A DNA stretch of 64,000 nt from NCBI GenBank assembly GCA_948470475.1, contig OX419347.1, positions 10,601,481 through 10,665,480 of the forward strand, written 5' to 3'. The notes beneath the pieces are model-generated. The model saw only the letters and a list, made by a program, of their open reading frames with translations, was not told the DNA's origin and searched no databases. Origin of the DNA: Galaxea fascicularis. Lineage: Eukaryota; Cnidaria; Anthozoa; Scleractinia; Euphylliidae. Of the stretch, positions 24,807-35,778 are shown piece after piece; positions within the stretch are counted from its first letter, which is position 1; each line of letters starts with the position of its first letter. The position numbers and the translations under genes are program-made.

Positions 24807-24810
24807 GTAG

Positions 24811-25233
24811 AAAATATAACCAACTACGAGGTGACAATAAATATAGAATATACAAATTATCTGATTACAACGTGAGAAGAAACGTAGAAAATCTGAGAAA
24901 ACTGAATAGCTAGTGAAAGATTAGCAGTGAAGGTTTTTCGTTTCGATATGTTATCTACCTCATAAGTTGGAACTGCAAAAAACACGATTATATTGCAGTC
25001 TACAAAGAGCTGTCTTTAATTCTTTTGTGGAACGCGTTACAATTTTCAGTGTCAACTTTGATGTTTCAGGGCCAAAGTGACACGTGCTTCAAATAGAAAT
25101 ATTTCACCATATGCGTCGTTCTCGTTCAGTGGCGTTAGTAATCATATATCACATTATATCGCAAGATATCAATTTTCAGTTTTGACCTTGAGTGAGTTAA
25201 AAACACAACGGGACTGTGTGTCAATGAATCACT
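24811..25233. other. no gene recognised, 5' flank of the Tctex1 gene
   Basis: AT-rich non-coding sequence. Confidence 0.5.
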
Positions 25234-25770
25234 ATGGACGAGCGTGTAACACGCGCCAGAAGCAATTCCAGCGCTTCCAGTTTGTTTTTCCCAGCACCCA
25301 AAGTGCCACCACAGAAAGGCAACTTTGTTATGACGTATTTCTCCTGCCCTGTTGGCTCTGTAGACCAAGCATCGTCAACTCACTCAGCCGCTAGGCCGCG
25401 ACCACGGACAATGATCACGGAGAGCACGTACAAGATGGGGCCTGACAGATGCTTCAGCGTGTCTGAAGTCAAAGCAATCATCCTTCAACATCTTCAGTCA
25501 CTAGAGTCGCAGAAGTACGATGCGAAGTTGTGTAGAGGGCTGGCGAAGGGAATGTCCGTTTCGATTATGAGTGATTTGAAGTCGCTCGATTATTTGAGGT
25601 TCAAGTTCGTCTGCTTGGTGACAATTGGACAAAACAGAGGACAAGGTGTAAGAACTGCGAGTCGATCGGTTTGGGACACTGACAGTGACATGTTGTCTCT
25701 GAAAGCTTCAAGAATGAAACTCTCGTCGCGGTTGGAGTTGTGTTTGGGGTGTACAAGGAATAACAGCTGA
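25234..25770 (+). CDS. Tctex1-domain dynein light chain with C-terminal frameshift
   Basis: A Tctex-type dynein light chain (DYNLT5/TCTEX1D-like), expected to bind dynein intermediate chain or cilium cargo. The N-terminal 65 residues are Ser/Pro/Arg-rich. From residue 66 the Tctex1 fold is clear: TYKMGPDRCFSV, YDAKLCRGLAKGMSVSIM, YLRFKFVCLVTIGQNRGQG and ASRSVWDTDSD. The normal final strand (a FKNETLVAVGVVFG-type stretch) is present in the next frame, starting at about 25706, and has its own stop. One base appears to be missing in GCTTCAAG, so as read the last ~20 residues are wrong. No intron is visible in the coding part. Either an allele-specific break, a decaying retrocopy or a sequence error. 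Confidence 0.75.
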   Translation: MDERVTRARSNSSASSLFFPAPKVPPQKGNFVMTYFSCPVGSVDQASSTHSAARPRPRTMITESTYKMGPDRCFSVSEVKAIILQHLQSLESQKYDAKLCRGLAKGMSVSIMSDLKSLDYLRFKFVCLVTIGQNRGQGVRTASRSVWDTDSDMLSLKASRMKLSSRLELCLGCTRNNS

Positions 25771-26708
25771 AAACGTTTGGAGAGATTCTATCACGGAGTA
25801 CAAAAGTGAATCATTTGATTTCTACTTCATATACCGTCACTATAGAAATCTTGCATGTCAAGTGTTGGCAAAGTGTTGGCCAAATAGTAATAAATTCCCA
25901 CTGGGAGCCCTCACTCCCAAACGCCCCAGGCAAGGATAAGTTATGGGAAGAAGCGAGCCCGGAGGCGAAAAGGAGCGGGAGCTAGCTAGGATGGCAACAA
26001 AGGTCATCGCTGTGGGGAGTGTAGTGGGATTATGGGACTGTGAGGTCACGTGACTGGAGAACGAGGAGTGATCGGGTGGTGACTCACGTGTAAGGTTCGA
26101 AGTCTTGAATACAAGGTTGTGTTGCATTTACTTCGTCTCTGTTTGCTTGCTAATTCCCCCGCGAGCCCGATTACAGGAGGAGGGGGGGGGGGGGGACGCC
26201 GAGCTTTCGACTGGCGAACGTTTAACGAAAAGAGACTTAAATCAGGCCAGAACAGGCCTATTTATACAAAACCTGTGTGAAACAGGGTACGCAGGAGACT
26301 ACTATGAAGGCCCGTTCTGGTCAAAATGGTGCATATAATTTTTTAACTGTGTATGAATTAATTTTACACGTTGATAGAATTATATTTTGCATTTCTAAAA
26401 CATTTTGTTCAACCGCCAAATTAATTTTACCATACCTATTAATTATATTTTTAGAAGACTTATTTTTTGTGTGTTTGGAATTAATTTTTTTGTGTGTTTG
26501 GAATTAATTTTGTGTGTGGTTGGAATTAATTTCGTGTGTTTTTTGTCCCATACGTCTTTGCGGCAGTGTTCTCAGCCATGTGCTAACAACATGGCGGCTC
26601 GTCAACAAAGGTCACGTCGAGTGGTGTTACGAGAAAGAAATGAACGTGGGTTCGCACTGTTTCTCCAGAATCTTAAAAGCGTTCTCAATATTTTGGCTAA
26701 AAATAACC
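25771..26708. other. no gene recognised
   Basis: Contains a G12 run near 26183 and repeated TTGGAATTAATTTT near 26477-26530. Open frames are short. Confidence 0.5.
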
Positions 26709-27761
26709 GTCAACCGTCAAAGGGACCCCCCCAGTGAGACCCTCCTCCCAGACCTGGCAATCTTTCCGACAAAGTGGTCAGTGAAACTTTTAGTAGAATG
26801 GCAGAATGGTAGGGAAAACAAAACTCCAGCAATCGAACCTTGCGCCTTCACAACTGACAAGTCTAACGTGCAACGCCTGGACACTGATATAGCCACTATG
26901 ACGGCTGAATCACTGAACTTTTGGCTAATTAATTTTGTCGAAGAACTGTGCAAAGAGAATGGTAAAAGGTATCCTGCCTGGTCGAAAGAACATTAAATAT
27001 CTTCCCACCATTTGTTGTGACAGTTTATGTGTTGATAATTAATTAATATTCATAAGTCACGTGCAGTGTCTTTATATCTGATAAAACACCGCATACTAAT
27101 AAGGATGAGGTTTATCGATATAAAGTCATTGCACGTGATGTATTATCTACCATTTGATTGGGTAATGGTTATGAATTATTAATGAGTTTCTGAAATTCAT
27201 TTAATTGATCGGATTATGCGATCTGAATTACTTTTTCAGTTTCACAAGGCAGTTTCCAACTAAAGCACAATTTTCACACTAGTTTTTAAAGATTCTGGGC
27301 GATCTTTTTTTTTTTTAAGGCTTTACTTTGATGCAAAGAGAAGAAAATTAAAACGTTCTAGAAAATACTTCAATGCTTTAACCACGGACATCCTTAGGAA
27401 CGGTTTTGGCACACATTTGGCACACTTTAGTACAAAAAGGACGGGGGCAGCCATAGTGAGAACTATTCCTAGTGTTATAACTTGTGAATTCATGTTTATA
27501 GTCACAACCCATCATGCGCTAGTAACTAGGTAACATTCTGCGAGAACTCTTTAGTCATTCCGCTTAAAACCTCCAATGCACCCCAATTTCAGAAGTTATA
27601 TCTGATTAAAAAATGCATATCAATAATAGAACTCCAGCCAACGTTTTTTTTTTTCAACTTTTGATATTAGCAAGTGCATCTTAAAACGTCGGAACTCTGT
27701 TGGCAAAGATTGCCAGGTCTGGGAGGAGGGTCTCACTGGGGGGGTCCCTTTGACGGTTGAC
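26709..27761. mobile_element. non-autonomous element with 57-bp inverted repeats
   Basis: Bases 26709-26765 (GTCAACCGTCAAAGGGACC...CAATCTTT) recur exactly reverse-complemented at 27705-27761. The enclosed ~940 bp encode nothing recognised. Inside, at about 27057-27141, sits a smaller palindrome built on TCACGTGCA and TTTATAT. The outer boundary is uncertain: TTGACGGTTGACGG motifs continue to about 28022. Confidence 0.7.
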
Positions 27762-27914
27762 AGTTAATTTTTCGGAAGGTCGTTTATCACACGAATTTAA
27801 AGCACAAATTTGACTGTAAGTTTTAATAAAACGATATGTTTTTTCTCATATTTGAATACTGAATAATAATATTGAATAAGTCAATCGGTCTCGATCGTTT
27901 AAGGATATCTGAGA

Positions 27915-28025
27915 AATTTGACGGCTAATTTTGGCTCGCTCACTTGACGGTTGACGGTACAAATATTCCGTTTTTGACGGTTGACGGTTAATTTTTGGGT
28001 CATTTGACGGTTGACGGTTAACCCC
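27915..28025. repeat. TTGACGGTTGACGG clusters
   Basis: Several copies of a 7-bp step (TTGACGG) in tandem pairs, the same motif that begins the 57-bp inverted repeat and 26705-26720. They look like subterminal repeats of a transposon family. Confidence 0.6.
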
Positions 28026-28128
28026 ATTGAGACCCTCTGGGAGTCGCATCTTTTCAAATTTACAGACGTCCCAGCATACAAACGTTTGTAAAACGTCCCA
28101 GCTTTGAAGAACAATACTTTCTCTATTT

Positions 28129-28315
28129 AACAAATAAAGAAGCCTCGCCTGTGATCTGTTCTGTTGTAAAGCACGCAGGAAGCGGATAGAGCACGAAAGA
28201 AGTGTAGGGGAAACACGAGACGTAGTCGAGTGTCTTCCCTACTTCTTGAGTGCTCTATCCGCTTCCTAAGTGCTGTACAACAGAACAGATCACAGGCGAG
28301 GCTTCTTTATTTGTT
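28129..28315. repeat. 187-bp near-perfect palindrome (foldback)
   Basis: AACAAATAAAGAAGCCTCGC on the left pairs with its complement on the right, and pairing continues almost to the centre near 28222. Small mismatches mark age. A transcript or single strand would form a long hairpin. Confidence 0.85.
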
Positions 28316-31300
28316 TTATAATAAAAAATTTCTTAATTTCCTCACGCATTCGGCTAAAATTTTCGGAAAACTTTATTGTCCAAATCTTACGAGTGGCGTA
28401 AGCAGCGTACATCTGTACTCTCATAAGATACGCTAAAACAGACCAATCACAATCGTTGTTAGAATGGTTAAAAGGATTTTATTGGTTAAACACGACCAAA
28501 TCTGTCAAAATGTTGTCAAAATGTCAAACCATCAAAGTGCATTCCTAAGCAGTTTGTTTTCGTCTAAAAGCAAAGTGCGCGGCTGAACTTTGGCTCATGT
28601 CTTCTCCAAAAAAGTCGTTAATGTCAAGTGAGCTAGTTTTAATAGAAACTCAGGAAGGTGAATTTTCGAGTGATAAAAGGAAGAGCAAAATATTTTTCCC
28701 GTGGAAAGCTTAAAACTTGAATCGACTTGTATGGTGCCCGGCGTAGCGGGATTGTGTGGTTGAAAACAAAATGAGTCAAATCATCAACGGCTTTCACTTT
28801 ACCACGGCATGTTGCAGCTCAACAACGGATCACAGAACAGTTTACTATTAATGGGAGGATTACAACGAGTAGCTCAAACTTGATGGAAGAGCTATAAGTT
28901 CTTTGTTTGGACAAACTGTTTGCTATGTTTACGGATGTGTGTTTTTTAGTGGACGTGTATTTTCAGGTGGTGGAAACCTCTACAACACAGGTGAATTCAG
29001 TAAATAAATTGAAGCTTTGAACATTTGGTTTAATCGTTCTTACTTTTGTTCAGGAATGAAACTCGTATTTATCTCTCGACTGAATGTAAATAATATTCAT
29101 CTACACTCGTTCTGGACAGTCAAATTAAAAAGTAGTTGAATTGTTTGTTTGTCTAACTTGTGAGCGAACGAGTGTTTTTTACTTCGCTTGGCTGACTGTT
29201 TTTCGACGTGCCTTAGCAGTGTTAAGAAAAAATTTTCCCTGCTGTTATTCACTGGTAACAGAATGAGTCCTCGTAAAATTAAGTAGTAATATCTCTTGTG
29301 TGTTTTGCCCTCGTCGCTGAGTGACTCGGACAATTTCAGGAACTTCTGAAAACACGTGGTAAAAATCCCCGATTTTTCACGCCGTCATTTGTGCCCGGAT
29401 TTGTGGTGTTACCCGCAGAAGCATCTTCCAAATCCATTGAGGCTAACAGCTCGTTTTCAAACTCGTTTTCTGGGTCGTACAAGACATGTGAGTCAAAAGT
29501 AAAAACCAAGAGAATTGAAAAAATGTACTCTCATAAAGTACGCTGTTTTAACCAATCAGAGCGCGCGTTATATCGAAACTTTATTATAATTTGCAAGATG
29601 GCACTCTCAAACTTATCCAATTTATTTAAAATTGTTAGGTGTTTTTTTCTAGCAGTGACAATGTACTTTCGCTACCTAGTCAAAATCAAAAGGTGGACTG
29701 AAAGAGCCGTTGAAGATCTATTTTGGGTACATTCATCTCTCAAGCAATCTGAAAGAGGAAGAGTACGTAGCAATTTTTTAATACCACAGTGACTGTTACG
29801 ATTGTGATTCGGCAGTTGTTCTCGGCTGTACTGGTTTGACCGACAAAACTAACATTACCGCTTACGCTGTATACGCAACTTCTAACAGTTAGAGCTGAAA
29901 GTCATGATAGTTTGTAAGCAAATCATTGAAAATCTAACGTGCAATTGATCGCTTTCTGTCCACCCTAACTTTACACTCGAGTTTTATACAGCTGTACTCG
30001 CTTTGTCAAAACGTGTGTTTTCAGGTGACAAAGCGGGGTTTTGTTTTCCACCTGCTGTAATTCTGTGAATCTCACTCATCTCTGTTCAATTCATTCATAG
30101 TGAATACTTGTCAATCTCATATTTCTACCCAGTATCATACACCCGTATACAATGGACGGTGTAGACATCGCGTTTTGATTGGTCTAGGGGAGTTTGCGAT
30201 TCAAGTATAATGACGTCATGAGCCGAGTAGAAAAAAAAAAGTAATGCATGAAGCAAAGAGATTCATGCGCATGCACTGCTCACATTGGCTGTACTCTGAT
30301 AACGCACGGCCGGGAACGTCAAAACGTGCGGCTAGTTTCTGACCCGTTTTGACGTTATGTGTGTGTATCAGAATAGACACGTCCTGCCAAATGGCCGATC
30401 ATTTTCCCATTTCTTTATAGGTATATACCGGTAGCTAATCTTTTGTGATTCTATGGGTGTGGGGTGTATTTATTTGTTTGTTTGCTTGATATGACTTCAT
30501 TTTATGTCTTTGTTTTTGTTTTTGTTTTTTAATGCTTAAGTCCAAAGCAATTACACTCTTGTCCGAGAGCCATTTTGTTTTGTGTTTTTCTGACTGAAAG
30601 GCGTTGAATATACACGCAGGTTGAAACCGTGCGATTGAAGCGTAGACGTCTGTTATGAAACACTGTTTCCTTGCTAAAAGAGAACAGCTTTGTTCACTTT
30701 CGGCTTGACAAGCAATACCTGCAGTATATTTACTTTCCTGCCGTTGTAACGATCACCTGTTGAGAGGGCGTGAGGATGGGAAGGCGAGAGCCCCGCTTGT
30801 GTGTCATCACTTCCCATGATTCCTTTCAGTGAACATGCAAGAAGGCCCGTTTCCGATGTCGCTGAAACTCTATCGAGTGGTTCCTTGAACGGCAAAGTGG
30901 TATGAAAATCATTTTATAACATAGCTACATTCTAACGCGCGCTCTTATTGGCTAATATTTTATGAAAAAGAAACGGATGGTTCATAGAGATGGTTAAGGC
31001 TGACGTCAGTGTCAATGAAATTTCTTGCCAGCAAAACTTTTTCCACAGCTTTTTTAACTTAACGTTAGGTATTATAATGGCTGGTCAACCCAGCATCTGA
31101 GGTAGGGTGTTTCTATGACTTTGAAGACCTAAAAAACGTGTCTGAAATGGTTGCAGAAGTATCGGAAGCGTCTAAAGATCAACAAAGCGAAAGTGCTACC
31201 AGTGAAAGCAACTGCTTCGCAAATTTATCCGAGCGGGATTACGAAAAAATATTCGAAGATAAACAAGACCAAGAAAAACACTAACTGGTATGTTTCTACG

Positions 31301-31692
31301 ATCAAGAGTGAGTTTCAAATTGTCGTGTAATTTCGACTCCATTTTCAGCAACTGCACGAATCAAAATGTGCAAGTCGTGGTCTCTTCGGCGAGCCCTTCA
31401 AAATGACTCGTAAGACCCAAGATGTTTTAAAGCATGCATCATTTTGAATGGTGATTTTAAAGAAACTTTTTCCTTGACATCTTAACTAAATATTTTAAGC
31501 TGGAAGGCCTATGTGTGGTATTTTGATACACTTATTTTGTCACTCGCAGATGTAAGCATGTAAAAGTAAATGTGTTTTTGAAAAACAAGTCATTCTATTT
31601 TTAGTATGCACCAAGTTAGAGAATATGTAATTTAATCAGTACAGAAAAAGCGACTTTTCAGCGCGAAAAATGTCTCGCTATGTTATAAAAGC
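28316..31692. other. no gene recognised
   Basis: Mostly AT-rich, with related fragments around GTACTCTCATAA(A)GTACGCT at 28412 and 29522. The frame at 29391-29792 starts plausibly (MPGFVVLPAEASSK) but has no recognised domain. No RNA gene seen. Confidence 0.45.
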
Positions 31693-31785
31693 AATGGACA
31701 ATGTCTAGCCGGTGCGTCCTTCCAATTCGGGATGCACTTGGATAGTTGGGAGAGCACTTAGGTAGCTAGAGATGCTCTCGGCTGT

Positions 31786-31841
<56 letters not shown>

Positions 31842-31875
31842 GAATTGGATGGACGCACGCTAGACATTGTCCATT
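31693..31875. repeat. 183-bp palindrome (foldback)
   Basis: AATGGACAATGTCTAG at the left end pairs with CTAGACATTGTCCATT at the right end. Inner blocks (GGATAGTTGGGAGAGCAC, GAGATGCTC) also pair. Confidence 0.85.
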
Positions 31876-32049
31876 CCTTTAGCGTGCCAAACGCAGGGCT
31901 GTTGCATATATTACGTCTATGAGAGAAAGCCAGCTGTTTTCCTCGTTCACTACATAACTGAACTCGACCATATTGTGGCAGGTGTGATAGCCTTGAACAC
32001 TCTCATAAACACTCCACTCCTTTTGAAGTGCGCATGCGTACAGGTTTCA

Positions 32050-32270
32050 CTAGATCCAGGTTCCTTTTACTAGGTTACTGGGAACCTTTCTGTTCGCCGT
32101 CTCAGTAACGAGGCTCTTGGTTTCGATCATTTTCAAACGCTCAAGCTGCTTTCGATGTCTCAGTCGCATTTGTTTGTAAGTTATGGTAAATCTTTGATAA
32201 AATTCCTCCACCATTTGTTGTAGCTCTTGTCTTACCTCAATGTAGTCTTTTCTTTCTCTTCTTCTTATTG
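32050..32270 (-). CDS. possible last coding exon of an unidentified coiled-coil protein
   Basis: After a good acceptor (AATTTTCGTTCCCAG) the frame reads RRRERKDYIEVRQELQQ and continues charged and helical (YKQMRLRHRKQLERLKMIE) to a TAG at 32050-32052, 73 codons in total. The strongly basic, heptad-like composition suggests a coiled coil. No family was recognised and no upstream exon was found, so it may also be chance. Confidence 0.4.
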
Positions 32271-33345
32271 CTGGGAACGAAAAATTAATTGAAGCGTTTA
32301 GTATACAAGTATTCAGTGGCCACTCACTAAGAGTGGTCGGAGATAGGTACACACAAAGCATCTGATCAAGTGAAAACTTCATTTCTGTCTTTTCTGTTTA
32401 GCCATCTGACGTCGCCGTTTAATCTAGTTACTTCGGATTCCTTTGAGATTTCTAATCCTAGACTAAAATAGCCTATAAAATGTGACCTGCATGAGTGTGG
32501 GTTTTTATATGTTTCGTGCGAATGAATTTAAATTATGCATGGAAAGTTGTGCAGTGTATTCTAAATTACCAGTTCTGGGCGGACGGACGTGGACTGGATC
32601 GCAAAGATGGTGGCTTGTTGGTAGTGACGTCACAATGACGTACGATTGTGTGATGTCACTGAAGTTCAAGGGGGATTGGGTGGGGCTGACTACGTGTAAG
32701 ATGGCGTGGACAGTTGCAAAAAATTGGGCAGGGGTGAGTGATTTAGTGCTGGGAGAGACAAGAGGGTATGGTTAGGACGAGAGAGAGGGCGGGTGATGAT
32801 TGGTGAGGTCATGCAATTTGGGGAAGGAACAGCAACACCTTATTTGCACCCTGCATTGTTTACATTTTTTTATTGTACAAAACAAGAACAATAGGAAGGG
32901 TACTGGTTCCCTGATATGAATAGAACGAGGGAAGGTGCGGTGGTTAAGTTTAAATTTTAAAGATGGGGGAGAGGTAGCAGAAATACGCTGACTGTACTCC
33001 GTAGGAACGCTCAGTCTGCCTTTAATTCGGTTTTATTAACGGAGTTGATAATGTAACTTGACCACTGTACAGGGATTCTTTAATTTGCCGATCGCAGACC
33101 ACCATTCCAATTACATTTTGAAAGTACATCAGGCAGAGGAAACGTCATTTAAAATGCTTAATAAATGTTGTTTGTGCAAGTGTGCAGAGGTCTTAATTGT
33201 CTACATAATGTGTTGCCATGGTAATGCAACGTCAAAGTAACCGCCTAAAAGGTTTGAAGGGCGTGGCCAAGTCTCATAGTCATGACATGCTTGCTTTTGA
33301 AGATAGACCACCCCTAAATTTCTGATATGAGAATGGAAGACCCAC
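32271..33345. other. no gene recognised
   Basis: Non-coding up to the first M repeat. Includes microsatellite-like GGGTGGGG stretches. Confidence 0.5.
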
Positions 33346-33616
33346 AATCGGCGTCAAAATTGTTGAACATTTCCCTTTTTAAACCCCTATTTCGTCAAGG
33401 TTCTCCCTCTTTGCCCCCCTCGCTTGTCCTGTCAGCCCCCCTCCCCCCAAAACAGTGTTGTGAGGCAATTGCTGCCATCTGGACGTACAAGCAAGCAACA
33501 TTGCATGGGGAAGCGGGGTGTTTTCACAGTTTATTACTCTATGAAAACAGTGGTGTCATTTGGTAAACTAAAACTACTATAGAAACACAATGTGTCAACT
33601 AATTATGTCGCCGATT
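33346..33616. mobile_element. M1: 271-bp MITE-like repeat at left edge of the Rep array
   Basis: Ends are inverted repeats about 28 bp long: AATCGGCG(T/A)CA(A/T)AATT, then GTTGACACATT, on both sides with a few mismatches. The centre holds C-rich tracts (CCCCCCTCCCCCC) and encodes nothing. M1 lacks one base in the left TIR (GTTGAACATT) relative to M2 and M3. The left neighbour is unique DNA (GAAGACCCAC); the right neighbour is unit 1 with no gap. Confidence 0.8.
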
Positions 33617-33911
33617 GTCTGAGAGGGATTTGATGCGCTTTTGCTATTCTTGCTTGGAAAAAAACAAGAAACCTTTCGGACTTTATGCTTCGGAGTACAC
33701 CCAAAATTTATACGATGTATTTGCTGAAATATACTTTTAAATATATTTGGAGAGGAACTATTTTAGCAGTATTTGAAAATGGACCGATAAACAATATGCC
33801 TAAGAACATGAGCCAGCCACATGTCTTCTGCGGCCATGAAGGAATGTGTTATCTTTTAGCTGCTTGTTTGCATAATTTGTCGGTGTTCTCGTGTAAGCAG
33901 AGGTTAAAAAG

Positions 33912-35435
33912 ATGGAAATGCTCAAAGAAGATTATGATTCAGATGAATTTTCCGCAGAAGAAAGGAACGATGAAACATCACAAAGCCAAGACGGGGAGAT
34001 GCACTCGCGCACTGTAAGGCAAGTGTATCTGATAACGTACAGCCAGGCGAATGAAGCTAGATTCCCAACAAGAGATTCTTTTGTGCAGGCGGTGTTGTTT
34101 TCATTCTCTAACACACCAGCGAAAGTTGTTCAGTGGTGTTGTTGCCTAGAAAGACACGCAGTTGAAGGTATCCATTATCATATGGCGGTCAAATTAAACA
34201 AAAATCAAAGATGGCTCCAGAGCAAGAAATCATTGCTTGAGAAATTTGGGATTTCTGTTCATTTTTCGGCGATTCACGCGAACTACTACAGTGCATGGCA
34301 ATATGTTACAAAGGAAGATTCAGCGTTTATCCAGAGCGTTGGTCATCCAGATCTAACAAACTACTATCCACCAAGAACGAATTTAGCCTCTGTTGCTAAC
34401 CACTCTAGGCGAGAAAAAAAGCAATCATCAGCATTGGATGAAGTGGTAGAGGAGACATTGTATGGCAATGATGAAGCTGAGCTTGAGAGTGGAGACAACA
34501 ACGAGCACCTTCTTAACAGCGAGAAACGAAAGAAAAAACGAATGTCATCCTACGAATTGTCTGAAATTGTAGTGGCTAGAAGGATTAAAACGAGAACGGA
34601 GTTGCTGGCACTTGCGCATGAACAGAAATTAGAGGGTAAAACTGACATTGCAGAGTTTCTTGTCAACAGAGGTTCGAAGGTAGTTGCTGAAATTTTAGAA
34701 ACCGCTTGGGAAATGGAAGCTGCCGAGAAAACTCTTGAACGGCAAAGGAAGAGTAGGTTACAGCTGTTAGAAGAGGCAAGACTGGGAGAATGTGTGGAGA
34801 ACTGTAATGGTGATTGGTTAATATGTGCGCGCGAAGTATTAGAGAGAAACGGAGTTGAAGAGAGCTATTTTGCCGAGCAAGTTTATGAACTTTTAGACAA
34901 GGGTCGTGGAAAGTACAGGAACATTATGATTGTCGGAGTAGCTAATTGTGGGAAAACATTTTTACTTAACCCACTGAATGTTATTTACAACACATTTTCC
35001 AACCCAGCCTCTGCAAGTTTCGCTTGGGTGGGAGCAGAGAAGGCGGAGATTCTATTTTTAAATGACTTCAGATGGACACCATCTGTTATACAATGGCATG
35101 ATTTTTTACTTCTTTTGGAGGGCCAGCTTGTGCACCTACCAGCTCCTAAATCCCATTACGCTAAAGACATAGCTTTTACTGGCGATACCCCGATTTTTGC
35201 GACAGGAAAGAATCCTATTGTATTTGTTAAGAACGGGATGCTGGACGAAAAAGAAACAGATGATGAATGTGCGGTGGAAAATATTTCGTTTCCACGCACA
35301 AATCCCGCGAGAAAAGCAAAAGCAACTACATCCTTGTGGCAAATACTTTGCCACCTTGATTTTAGGAGAAAACGGGGACGAGTATCTCTAAAAGCCGAAG
35401 ATTTACGACGAGTAACCACGATTAACCACGATTAA
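33912..35435 (+). CDS. Rep-like protein: HUH endonuclease plus SF3 helicase (U1, intact)
   Basis: 507 residues. After an acidic N-terminus comes a single-Tyr HUH endonuclease: motif I VYLITYSQ (38-45), motif II GIHYHMAVKL with metal-binding H88 and H90, motif III WQYVTK with Y131 and K134 (YxxK). Residues 165-330 are charged and probably helical with a basic patch (SEKRKKKRM). A superfamily 3 helicase follows: Walker A GVANCGKT (342-349), Walker B EILFLND (379-385), motif C PIFATGKN (427-434). This order is that of rolling-circle initiators of small ssDNA replicons, where the first domain nicks the origin and the second unwinds. It faces a Tc1-like transposase in the same unit. Start chosen at the first ATG; no intron is needed. 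The role in this element is inferred. Confidence 0.85.
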   Translation: MEMLKEDYDSDEFSAEERNDETSQSQDGEMHSRTVRQVYLITYSQANEARFPTRDSFVQAVLFSFSNTPAKVVQWCCCLERHAVEGIHYHMAVKLNKNQRWLQSKKSLLEKFGISVHFSAIHANYYSAWQYVTKEDSAFIQSVGHPDLTNYYPPRTNLASVANHSRREKKQSSALDEVVEETLYGNDEAELESGDNNEHLLNSEKRKKKRMSSYELSEIVVARRIKTRTELLALAHEQKLEGKTDIAEFLVNRGSKVVAEILETAWEMEAAEKTLERQRKSRLQLLEEARLGECVENCNGDWLICAREVLERNGVEESYFAEQVYELLDKGRGKYRNIMIVGVANCGKTFLLNPLNVIYNTFSNPASASFAWVGAEKAEILFLNDFRWTPSVIQWHDFLLLLEGQLVHLPAPKSHYAKDIAFTGDTPIFATGKNPIVFVKNGMLDEKETDDECAVENISFPRTNPARKAKATTSLWQILCHLDFRRKRGRVSLKAEDLRRVTTINHD

Positions 35436-35500
35436 CCACAACTATGAAAAAAGCCAAGGAGTGTGTATTGTTTATCCCTGTGGTTAATCGTGGTTAATCG
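35419..35500. promoter_or_regulatory. hairpin with 10-bp iterons, candidate Rep origin (U1)
   Basis: Two perfect 22-base arms (35419-35440 and 35479-35500) separated by 38 bases. Each arm is two direct copies of a decamer (ATTAACCACG / CGTGGTTAAT). The rep stop TAA lies in the left arm. Iterons next to a stem-loop are the usual layout of origins nicked by HUH Reps. It could instead be a terminator or RNA-end structure shared by the convergent genes. Confidence 0.55.
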
Positions 35501-35778
35501 TTCAATCTCACTCTATACAATGTTTTTCGATTCTTTTAATGCGTTGTTTATTGCAAAGACGTCACGTTAAGATGCTGTATATTTGAAATTCATATGCGAA
35601 CATAAATATGAAGAAGAAATACCATGAAAACAAACAGTTCATTGTACATTATGTAACGTTAACTTAGAATATATCATGCCTTCTTGTCCCGTAAAAGTTT
35701 AACTTTCATACTTGATGCCACGGTATACATAACCACAAATTCAGAGGTTTTCTTTAGTTTAATGGAGTGTACCGCTTA

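Noticed and set aside
33685..34017. 110-codon frame upstream of rep in each unit
   Set aside because: Overlaps the rep start in another frame, no motif; more likely leader sequence.
35136..35419. Short minus-strand frames inside rep
   Set aside because: Shadows of the rep reading frame, repeated in each unit.
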